Shown: positions 1 through 7,500 of the stretch, piece after piece | How the letters are laid out: every line of letters begins with the position of its first letter | How positions within the stretch are numbered: position 1 is the stretch's first letter | Assembly (NCBI GenBank): GCA_934167875.1 | Contig: CAKPMC010000017.1 | Location: 1-15,113, forward strand | DNA from: an uncultured Bacilli bacterium | GTDB lineage: Bacteria > Bacillota_I > Bacilli_A > RF39 > UBA660 | Reading direction: 5' to 3' | DNA length: 15,113 nucleotides | Made by a program: the position numbers and the translations under genes | The notes under the pieces: generated by a model | Told to the model about the DNA's origin: nothing | The model's input: only the letters and a program-made list of their open reading frames with translations | Database searches by the model: none

Positions 1-63
1 TGTATTAATTACAAAACACCACAAGAATTATTCAATGAGTATTTATGTGAATGTTGCACTTGA
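1..63 (+). CDS. IS30-type transposase, C-terminal end only (partial)
   Basis: Frame 1 is open from the window edge to a TGA at 61-63 and encodes 20 residues containing NYKTPQELFNEYL. The pattern N-[YF]-K-T-P-x-E-x-F close to the C-terminus is typical of IS30-family transposases, the DDE enzymes that cut and join the ends of their own insertion sequence. The bases just after the stop (TTGCACTTGATTTGACA, beginning inside the last codons) resemble the right-terminal sequence common in IS30 elements of low-GC Gram-positive bacteria. The N-terminus and catalytic residues lie outside the window, so intactness cannot be judged. The gene converges on rpmB. The family call rests on one short motif and is moderately secure. 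Confidence 0.6.
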   Translation, partial: CINYKTPQELFNEYLCECCT

Positions 64-80
64 TTTGACAAATTATCATA
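1..80 (+). mobile_element. Right end of an IS30-like insertion sequence (boundary approximate)
   Basis: The transposase C-terminus and the following TTGCACTTGATTTGACA sequence suggest that the element ends somewhere around 70-80, just before the A-run of the rpmB terminator. The left end and the target duplication are outside the window, so the exact boundary cannot be set. Confidence 0.4.
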
Positions 81-81
81 C

Positions 82-107
82 AAAAAAAATAAGTGATTAT
101 TCACTTA
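82..107 (-). terminator. Rho-independent terminator of rpmB
   Basis: A perfect 7-bp stem (90-96 with 101-107) and a 4-nt loop are followed, reading the minus strand, by eight T residues (the A-run at 82-89). The hairpin overlaps the last codons and the stop of rpmB, an economical arrangement. It also separates rpmB from the incoming IS. Confidence 0.8.
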
Positions 108-288
108 CTTCTTCAACTTTTTCATCTTTACGAGCTGTTCTTAATTCTCTAGCACTAACTCTAACTTTAGTTCCATCTTCTAATCTAACTACTTGAAGAT
201 TGATTCCTTGTTTTTTACGAGTTGCATTTAAGGCATGAGAACGTTTATTTCCGAATAAAGGTTTTCTATTGGTAACTTTAACTGCCAT
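97..288 (-). CDS. rpmB: 50S ribosomal protein L28
   Basis: The gene encodes 63 residues, the usual length of bacterial L28, a small basic protein of the large ribosomal subunit. The signature G-N-x-R-S-H-A-x-N appears as GNKRSHALNATRK (residues 13-25), followed by the conserved strand and the V-S-A-R-x-L motif (VSAREL, 44-49). There are no cysteines, so this is the zinc-free form. The C-terminus ends in an acidic tail (DEKVEEVSE). The start is fixed by a perfect GGAGG (296-300 on the plus strand) seven bases upstream of the ATG. The gene is monocistronic, with its own promoter and terminator, and diverges from dnaE. L28 is often transcribed alone in Firmicutes. Confidence 0.95.
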   Translation of the reverse strand: MAVKVTNRKPLFGNKRSHALNATRKKQGINLQVVRLEDGTKVRVSARELRTARKDEKVEEVSE

Positions 289-329
289 TTTAATTCCTCC
301 TTTGATACATAAATTAACTTGCGCTTATA

Positions 330-358
330 ACTTTATCATATATTTTGACTTTAGTCAA
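330..358 (-). promoter_or_regulatory. rpmB promoter
   Basis: Reading the minus strand, TTGACT (353-358) is separated by exactly 17 bp from TAAAGT (330-335), and a TGA just before the -10 makes it an extended -10. Transcription would start near 323, giving a leader of about 35 nt that contains the GGAGG site. The -35 hexamer lies inside a perfect palindrome, TTGACTTTAGTCAA (345-358). Confidence 0.7.
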
Positions 359-380
359 TTTATTTTCTTGTTTTTTCAAC

Positions 381-406
381 TAATTTACCGTTTTTCAAGT
401 AAATTA
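381..406. repeat. 8-bp inverted repeat in the rpmB-dnaE intergenic region
   Basis: TAATTTAC (381-388) and GTAAATTA (399-406) are perfect inverted copies separated by 10 bases. The repeat lies between the divergent promoters of rpmB and dnaE. No U-tract follows, so it is not a convincing terminator. It could be an operator or a chance AT-rich repeat. Confidence 0.35.
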
Positions 407-416
407 TCATCTTTTG

Positions 417-425
417 TGGTAATAT
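417..425 (+). promoter_or_regulatory. Possible extended -10 promoter of dnaE
   Basis: TGG-TAATAT (417-425) is an extended -10 element with a five-of-six hexamer. I see no good -35 at 16-18 bp. Transcription would begin near 432, leaving only about 12 nt before the ATG, with GGGAGG at 433-438 as ribosome binding site. Confidence 0.35.
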
Positions 426-443
426 ATCTATAGGGAGGTAATT

Positions 444-3383
444 ATGTATACACCACTTTATGTTAAAACTAATTATTCGTTATTATCTAGTTTAATTACT
501 ATTGATAAATTAATAGCATATTGTCTTGAAAATCATTTTACCTCAATAGCTATAACTGATAATAATATGTTTGGTATGATGGAATTCTATAAAAAATGTA
601 AGAAAAATAATCTTAAACCAATCATAGGATTAGAGGTTAGTTTAGAAAATGGAAAAGTATTGCTTTATGCTAAAGATTATAAAGGTTATTTAACTTTATG
701 TAAGTTGGATACTCTTAAGTCTACTAAAACTATTACTTTAGATGATATTAATACTTATCATGATAGTGTTATCATTATAGTACCTTTTAAGTATAATGAA
801 TTATATAATGAGTTAAATAATATTAATATTCCTGATTTATACATTGGCTATTCTAATAAACAAGAAGAAAAGGAAAGCCTTTTATATACTAAAAACATTG
901 TGTTTATAAAAGAAAGTTTATATATTGATACCAAAGAAACAGAGTATTTAAAGTATTTATTAATGATTCGCGATGGTAAAACGATAAGCGATGATATTAA
1001 TTATGAAATTGATAATCATAGTTTAAATATAACTAATATTTACGATTATACTAGTAATGAAAATTTATTTACTACCAATAAAATCAGCGATATGTGCAAC
1101 TTAGAGTTTCCTAAATCAGAATTACTACTTCCTATTTATAAAGAAACTAATGGTTTATCTAGTCATGATTATTTAACTGAATTATCTAAATTTGGTCTAC
1201 AAAAAAGATTAAATAATAAAGTAACTAATAATTACGTTGAACGTTTGAATTATGAATTGTCTATTATCAAAAAAATGGGCTTTTCTAATTACTTCTTAGT
1301 TGTTTATGACTTTATAAAATATGCTAAGAAAAATAAAATATTAGTTGGGCCTGGTAGGGGTAGTGGAGCAGGATCATTAGTATGTTTTTGTTTAGGAATA
1401 ACAGATATAGATCCTATTAAGTATGATTTATTATTTGAACGTTTCTTAAATCCAGAAAGAGTTACTATGCCAGATATTGATACTGATTTTCCTGATATTT
1501 ATCGTGATCAAGTAATTAATTACGTTGTTGAAAAATATGGCATTAAAAGAGTCAGCGGTATTGTAACCTTTGGAACTCTAGCTGCAAAACAAGCCTTAAG
1601 AGATACTTCACGTGTATTAAATATTCCTAATTATCAAATTGATTTAGTATCAAAACAAATTCCTAACTTTACTAAAGATAAACTTGCTACTTTATATCAG
1701 AAAAATAGTGAATTAAAATCCTTGATAGATAGTGATCATAAGCTAACTAAGATGTATAAAATAGCTTCTTATATTGAAGGTTTTCCTCGTCATACATCAA
1801 GCCATGCTGCTGGTATTATAATGTGTAGTAAAGACTTAGATGAAGTTATTCCACTAACCTTGTCTGATAATATGTATTTATCAGAGTTTACCATGGAATA
1901 TTTGGAAGAATTAGGCCTATTAAAAATGGATTTCTTAGGTTTGAAAACCTTAACTACTATTATGAATATAATTAGTGATATAGAAAAAAATGAACAAGTT
2001 AAAATTAATTTTCAAGACATTCCTCTAGATGATACTAAAGTCTTAAATATATTTGCTAAAGCTGATACAACCGGTATTTTTCAATTTGAAAGTGAAGGTA
2101 TGAAACAGTTCTTAAGAAAGTTGAAACCTAATTCATTTGAAGATATTTTTGCTGCTATCGCACTCTTTAGACCAGGACCAGCTGTTAATATAGATTCATA
2201 TATTAGAAGAAAACATGGTGAAGAAAAAATTACTTATCTTGATCCTGCATTAGAACCAATTTTAAAAAGTACTTATGGTATTATTATCTATCAGGAACAG
2301 ATTATGCAAATAGCTAGTTCTTTGGCTGGTTATACTTTAGGTGAAGCTGATATTTTAAGAAGAGCTATGAGTAAAAAGAAAATGGATGTTTTAAAAGCAG
2401 AAGAAGCAAGGTTCATTAATCAAAGTATTGAAAGAGGTCATGATAAAGAAACAAGTAAGCAGATATTTGATTTAATACTTAATTTTGCTAATTATGGTTT
2501 CAACCGTAGTCACTCTGTTGCTTATTCCATGATTGCTTATAAAATGGCTTATTTAAAATACTACTATCCAAAGTATTTTTATAGTAGCTTACTTTCTTCA
2601 GTAATTGGTAGTGAGACTAAAACTAAAGATTATATTATGGAAGCTAAAGCCTTTGGCATTTCCATCTTAAGACCTAGTATTAATCATAGTAGCTGTAATT
2701 ATCAAGTATGTAAAGATGGAATTTATTATCCTTTTTCTGGTATTCGCAATTTAGGAACTGTAGCTTGTAATGAAATAGTTAATAATCGTATAGATGGCTA
2801 TAACGATATATTTGATTTTTTAGCTAAAACGCATGGTATAAATCGTAAAATACTAGAATCTCTTATCCAAGCTGGATGCTTTGATGAATTTGGTATCAGT
2901 AGAAAGACTTATATTAATAACTTAGAAGCTATTATTAACTATAGTGAGTTAGTAACTACATTAGATCCAGAATTTGTTTTAAAACCTGATTTAGAAGAAG
3001 CTGGTGAATATACAAAAGAGGAACTAGTAGCTATGGAAAAAGATTTATTTGGTTTTTATTTAAGTAATCATCCCGTTACTAAATATAAAGCTAAATATCC
3101 TAATATGATTAACTTAGATAAATTGCCTAATTATTTTAATAAGATTATAAATACTGTTGTGATTGTAGAAAAAGTACGTACCATTGAAACTAAAAAAGGT
3201 GATGACATGATGTTTTTTGATGGTAGTGATGAATATTCCAAAGCAGATTTTACATTATTTCCTAAAGCATACCAGAAGTATTCTAATATCAAAACAGGAG
3301 ATATTTTAAAAATAACAGGAAGAGTTGAAAGACGTTATGATTCATTCCAAATTGTAGTAAGTGAAGTATCAAAATTAAATTAA
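444..3383 (+). CDS. dnaE: DNA polymerase III alpha subunit, DnaE type
   Basis: This C-family polymerase has 979 residues, short compared with E. coli DnaE (1,160). In low-GC Gram-positive bacteria DnaE extends RNA primers before handing over to PolC. Domains in order: a degenerate PHP domain (1-200); the catalytic core with GPGRGSGAGS (302-311), PDIDTDFPD (343-351; D344 and D346 match the E. coli catalytic pair D401/D403) and MDFLGL (third aspartate D496); the HTSSHAAGI loop (450-458); the RPGP segment (576-579); FNRSHSVAYS (686-695); a helix-hairpin-helix around 764-815; and a C-terminal OB fold (900-979). The PHP metal site is lost: the HxH position reads Y6-V-K8 and the usual TDH reads TDN. 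GGGAGG (433-438) supports the start. I see no 3'-5' exonuclease domain, as expected for the family. Confidence 0.96.
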   Translation: MYTPLYVKTNYSLLSSLITIDKLIAYCLENHFTSIAITDNNMFGMMEFYKKCKKNNLKPIIGLEVSLENGKVLLYAKDYKGYLTLCKLDTLKSTKTITLDDINTYHDSVIIIVPFKYNELYNELNNINIPDLYIGYSNKQEEKESLLYTKNIVFIKESLYIDTKETEYLKYLLMIRDGKTISDDINYEIDNHSLNITNIYDYTSNENLFTTNKISDMCNLEFPKSELLLPIYKETNGLSSHDYLTELSKFGLQKRLNNKVTNNYVERLNYELSIIKKMGFSNYFLVVYDFIKYAKKNKILVGPGRGSGAGSLVCFCLGITDIDPIKYDLLFERFLNPERVTMPDIDTDFPDIYRDQVINYVVEKYGIKRVSGIVTFGTLAAKQALRDTSRVLNIPNYQIDLVSKQIPNFTKDKLATLYQKNSELKSLIDSDHKLTKMYKIASYIEGFPRHTSSHAAGIIMCSKDLDEVIPLTLSDNMYLSEFTMEYLEELGLLKMDFLGLKTLTTIMNIISDIEKNEQVKINFQDIPLDDTKVLNIFAKADTTGIFQFESEGMKQFLRKLKPNSFEDIFAAIALFRPGPAVNIDSYIRRKHGEEKITYLDPALEPILKSTYGIIIYQEQIMQIASSLAGYTLGEADILRRAMSKKKMDVLKAEEARFINQSIERGHDKETSKQIFDLILNFANYGFNRSHSVAYSMIAYKMAYLKYYYPKYFYSSLLSSVIGSETKTKDYIMEAKAFGISILRPSINHSSCNYQVCKDGIYYPFSGIRNLGTVACNEIVNNRIDGYNDIFDFLAKTHGINRKILESLIQAGCFDEFGISRKTYINNLEAIINYSELVTTLDPEFVLKPDLEEAGEYTKEELVAMEKDLFGFYLSNHPVTKYKAKYPNMINLDKLPNYFNKIINTVVIVEKVRTIETKKGDDMMFFDGSDEYSKADFTLFPKAYQKYSNIKTGDILKITGRVERRYDSFQIVVSEVSKLN

Positions 3384-3394
3384 AATTTTATTTT

Positions 3395-3516
3395 AAGGTG
3401 GTAAAACATAAAAAAAGAAACTTATTGAAGAAGAAAATGAAGTGTCCAGAAAAATCGGACAGATGTATGTGACGCTATAGTTAGTAAAAAAATAAATAAT
3501 CCTAATTCAAAATAAG
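3395..3516 (+). pseudogene. Possible decayed short gene in the 242-bp gap after dnaE
   Basis: The 3384-3625 gap holds no intact gene. It contains an orphan ribosome-binding-like AAGGTGG (3395-3401), then ATA AAA AAA where a start would be expected. From 3412 one frame reads a protein-like stretch (KKLIEEENEVSRKIGQMYV) to a TAG at 3478, and continues as LVKKINNPNSK to TAA at 3514. A lost ATG plus one extra A in the A-run would explain the layout. The segment around 3443-3475 is less AT-rich than its surroundings and also forms a small hairpin (TGTCC 3443-3447 with GGACA 3457-3461). I cannot name the ancestral family, and chance is possible. The all-AT hairpin at 3380-3396 over the dnaE stop lacks a T-run. 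Confidence 0.25.
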
Positions 3517-3586
3517 TTAATTGCCAGTTAATTTAATATAAAAAGTTGTTAAAACAAAGGAAAAGTAGTTTCATCTAAAAGAAATT

Positions 3587-3592
3587 TATGAT
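3587..3592 (+). promoter_or_regulatory. Weak candidate -10 for the 3626 gene
   Basis: TATGAT at 3587-3592 lies 34 bases before the ATG. No recognisable -35 stands at 16-18 bp (the hexamer there is AGTAGT), so the call is tentative. It fits with the gap after dnaE needing a separate promoter. Confidence 0.3.
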
Positions 3593-3625
3593 ATATTTGT
3601 ATTAGATTGAAAAGGTAGTGATAGG

Positions 3626-4456
3626 ATGAGACTGAAATTTTTAACTAATGATTATTTACTTACATGGAATCTTTTATATGGTTCCTCATTTTCAGAAGTT
3701 GTACACACCTTTAAACAAAAACTTTATAAAACTTACAGTCGTCAATATATAAATCTAGAAAGAGATAAAAAAGAAATGCTCTTAGATATTAAAAATTTTA
3801 TTCCTGATGATGATACCTTATATAATCTAGTGTTTGAAACTAATCTTTATAGTCAATTAAAACGTGATACTGATAAGCATCGTATGGAACTATTAAAGAT
3901 GTGGGATCAATATAATAAAAGTATTAATAAAGAATTAAAAGAAATACTAAAATTCCCATTAAAAGAAGAATATACTATTTTCACTCTACATCCTATTATG
4001 GACACTGTTTTAACTGCTAAGAATGCTACTAGTATTGGATGGGGTAATCGTAAAGATTTAAAAAATCCACCACTTACCATGACCAATATTATTTATTATA
4101 TTGTCAAAAATGAATTAGGAAATTTTGGAAAAGAATATAAGGAAATAGTAGATGTAGTTATGGAACTTGCTATTTCTAATGAATTATATACAAGAATTAG
4201 TGGTACTAGTTCATATCTTAAAGGTGATGAAACATTAACTTTTTTAAAAAGACAAATTTATCCATATTGGTTAATGTATCTAGGATGTGAAAAAGAAGAT
4301 TTCCCAAGATATATGATGCGTGATGGTATATCGTTCGAAATAGACCGTTATGTTGTAGATGAAAGCTTAAAAAGAATGAATTTACGTGAATTTATTGAAT
4401 TTTGTATCGCTAATCAAAAAAGAATTATTAGAATTAATCATTTAGAAATAATATAG
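3626..4456 (+). CDS. Unrecognised 276-aa protein between dnaE and polC
   Basis: I do not recognise this family. The start is supported by AAAGGTAG (3611-3618), seven bases before the ATG. The protein is soluble-looking, with no signal peptide or membrane segment, and is rich in charged and aromatic residues. The N-terminal part (1-110) is mostly predicted helix with a central K/E/D-rich region (75-108). The C-terminal half has motif-like runs: FTLHPIMDTVLTA (119-131), SIGWGNRKD (136-144), VVMELAISNEL (177-187), YPYWLMYLG (212-220) and a final helix with NQKRIIRINH (263-272). There are few cysteines and no HExxH, P-loop or nuclease motif. A hairpin over its stop ends it before polC. Its place between two replicative polymerase genes is suggestive but does not establish a replication role. 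Confidence 0.85.
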   Translation: MRLKFLTNDYLLTWNLLYGSSFSEVVHTFKQKLYKTYSRQYINLERDKKEMLLDIKNFIPDDDTLYNLVFETNLYSQLKRDTDKHRMELLKMWDQYNKSINKELKEILKFPLKEEYTIFTLHPIMDTVLTAKNATSIGWGNRKDLKNPPLTMTNIIYYIVKNELGNFGKEYKEIVDVVMELAISNELYTRISGTSSYLKGDETLTFLKRQIYPYWLMYLGCEKEDFPRYMMRDGISFEIDRYVVDESLKRMNLREFIEFCIANQKRIIRINHLEII

Positions 4457-4487
4457 ATTTCAGGATAATATTTTGAAATCTATTTTG
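4453..4487 (+). terminator. Hairpin over the stop of the 3626 gene, probable weak terminator
   Basis: ATAGATTTCA (4453-4462) pairs perfectly with TGAAATCTAT (4474-4483) around an 11-nt loop, followed by TTTTGTTA. The stem is AT-rich and the T-run short, so termination may be partial and allow read-through into polC. No clear polC promoter is visible between here and 4507. Confidence 0.5.
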
Positions 4488-4506
4488 TTAGTAGTAGGGG
4501 GACAAC

Positions 4507-7500
4507 ATGGAAGAAAATAAAATAAAAATATTATTTGACCAAATTAATTTAGATGCTGAAACAAGAAAGCGTTTAAATGAAGTAACTTTAGAAAAAGTAA
4601 AAGTAAATGAAAAAAATGGTAGTTGGACTTTTGTTTTAGACAGTAAGGAAGTATTAAATTTAGAAGATTATAAAACTCTAGTAAAACTCTCTAATCATGC
4701 TTTTCGTAATATTAAAGAAGTTTATATCCAAATTGTTCCTACTATTAAAAGTAAAGATAAACTAAAAGAGTACTATCAATATGCCTTAGAAGAAGTTAAA
4801 GATATTTTAATGTTTTCTAGTATTTTTAATGATAATTTATTAGTTGATGAAGAAAAAATCGAAGTAAACAATAATGAAGAAGAACGTCAAGTTAATCAGT
4901 TTTTACCTAAATTAAATTATCTACTATCATTAAGTGGCTTCGATGTTAAACTAAGTAGTTATCTTAATTTAGAAAAAGGTAGTACTATTAAACAAGAAAT
5001 AATGTCAGAACTTGATAATGCTACCAAGGAAATACCTGTTGTAAAGCCAATAGTTGATGAACAAAAACCAGCTTATTTTAATAAAAATAATAATGATAAT
5101 TCAAAACAGTATCATCGCGAAAAAAAAGATGATAATCCAAATGCTATCGTTGGCAGAACGATAAAAGATGCTCCAACTCAAATTAAAAATATTGTTGGTG
5201 AAATGGACCCAATTACTATTGAGGGTTATGTTTTTGGTGTTGACTACTTTGAATCTAGTAAAACTGACTTTAAGATTATTACTCTAAAAATAACTGATTA
5301 TTCAGATAGTATTTACTGTAAGGTATTTTGCCGTGGTGAAGAAGATTTTAATATCAAAAAGAAAGCTTTAAAAGATGGAAAATGGTTTATTATTAGAGGA
5401 TATACTAAAAATGACCAATTTTCTAAGGAATTAGTTTTAAATGCAAGAGATATAAATTTAGTTGAAAAAGAAACTAGTAAAATAGAAGATAATGCACCAG
5501 TTAAAAGAGTAGAACTTCATGCTCATACCATGATGAGTCAAATGGATGGTATAACTAAACTAGATCTTGGAAAACATACCTGTGAACTAGTAGAACGTAC
5601 TATAAATATGGGATATAAAGGTGTAGCTATAACCGATCACAACGGTTGTCAAGCTTTTCCTATTTCCTTTGGAATAATTAAAAGTCATAATAAAGCTATT
5701 CGTAAAAAAATAAAAGAAAAAATAGAAGAACTAGAAACTAAAATAAATGAAGAAACTGAAGAAAATGTAAAAAGTGATTTAGCTAAAGAGTTAGAGAAAG
5801 CTAAAGAAGAACAGAAAAATCCACCAATATTTAAAGGATTATATGGAACTGAATTAACACTAGTAGATGATACCGTTAATATAGTTGTTCGTCCTACTGA
5901 TGATGATCTTTTGCATAATACTTATGTTGTATTCGATACTGAAACTACTGGTTTTAATGCTGGTGGGGCTGATCAAATGATTGAAATTGGTGCTGTTAAA
6001 ATAAAAGATGGCGAAATAATAGATAGATTTGATCAACTGATTGATCCTAAAAGACATATTCCTGATAAAATCACTGAACTTACTTGCATAACTGATGACA
6101 TGGTAAGAGGTAAAAAATCAGAAGAAGAAGTTACTAAAATGTTCATGGAGTGGACTGGTAATTTGCCAATGGTTGCACATAATGCCAAATTTGATATTTC
6201 ATTTATTGAGATGGCTTTACGTAAATATAATTTGGGAACTTTTAAAAATACTGTCATTGATACACTTGAATTATCACGTACTCTAGATCAAGGATTTGCT
6301 CGTCACTCACTATCAGCACTTGTTAAAAGATATGATGTTCCATGGGAAGAAGATGCCCACCATAGAGCAGACTACGATGCCGAAGGAACAGCTTATGTAT
6401 TTAGTAAAATGTTAAAAAAACTAGAAATGCAAAAGTTTGAGAAAATAAGTGATTTAGATAGACTAATTTCTAAAGATGAAATCTATAAGTTTGGTAGAAC
6501 ATTCCACTTTAATGCTATAGCCTTAAATAAAAAAGGCCTAAAAAATCTATTTACTATCATATCTCTTGCTAACACTATTTACTTATATAAAACGCCACGT
6601 ATTTTAAGAAGTAAATTAAATGAATTAAGAGAAGGCTTACTTATAGGTAGTGGCTGCTATGAATCAGAAGTATTTAATGAAGCAAGAAGTAAAGAAGGGG
6701 AAGAACTAACCAATATTATCAATTTCTATGACTATGTTGAAGTTCAACCACCTGAAGTATATGATCACTTAATTCAAATGGGTGATTTTAAGGATGAAAA
6801 TGAACTACAAACTCATATTAAAAAAGTAATTCAAGCAACTAAAGAAGCTGGAAAAATAATCGTAGCAACTGGTGATGTCCATCACTTTGAAAGAGAAGAT
6901 AAAATCTATCGTGAGATTATTGTTAATCAAAAAGTTCCAGGTGGTGGTAGACATCCACTTGCTAAAAAAGATATTACGTCAATTCCATCACAGCATTATC
7001 GTACTACTGAAGAAATGCTTAATGATTTTTCCTTCTTGGATAAAGACTTAGCTTATGAGATTGTAGTAGAAAATACTAATAAAGTTTTAGATATGGCAGA
7101 AGAAATAGAAGTTATACCTGATACAGGTGGTACACCTTTTTCACCACGTGTTAAGAGTGATGATGAACAAAGTTATCTAGATTGTCCAAGAGTAGTAACC
7201 GATTTAGTATATACAAAAGCTAAAGATTGGTATGGTGATCCACTTCCTTATTCAATAGAAGAAAGACTTGGAACCGAACTTTATGGAGATATCGTTCTAA
7301 CATCAATTAAACATGACTTATCTAATTTGGAAGGCGAAGAACTAAAAGCAGAATCATTTAAAAGATTGCATGAAGTTATTTTAGAAGGAAAAGATAGTGT
7401 CTTAAAACAAGTTAGAAAATATCTAAAAGAAACAACAGAAGAAGAACTAACAGACGAAGCACTAGAAAATAAACTTAAATCATCTCTTGGTGGAGTAATA

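Noticed and set aside
3384..3625. Riboswitch or small RNA in the gap before the 3626 gene.
   Set aside because: Only short hairpins are present; no known aptamer pattern or terminator/antiterminator arrangement was seen.
5860..6257. Two overlapping minus-strand reading frames (65 and 74 aa) inside polC.
   Set aside because: They lie entirely opposite the conserved exonuclease domain and have no ribosome binding site or recognisable motif.
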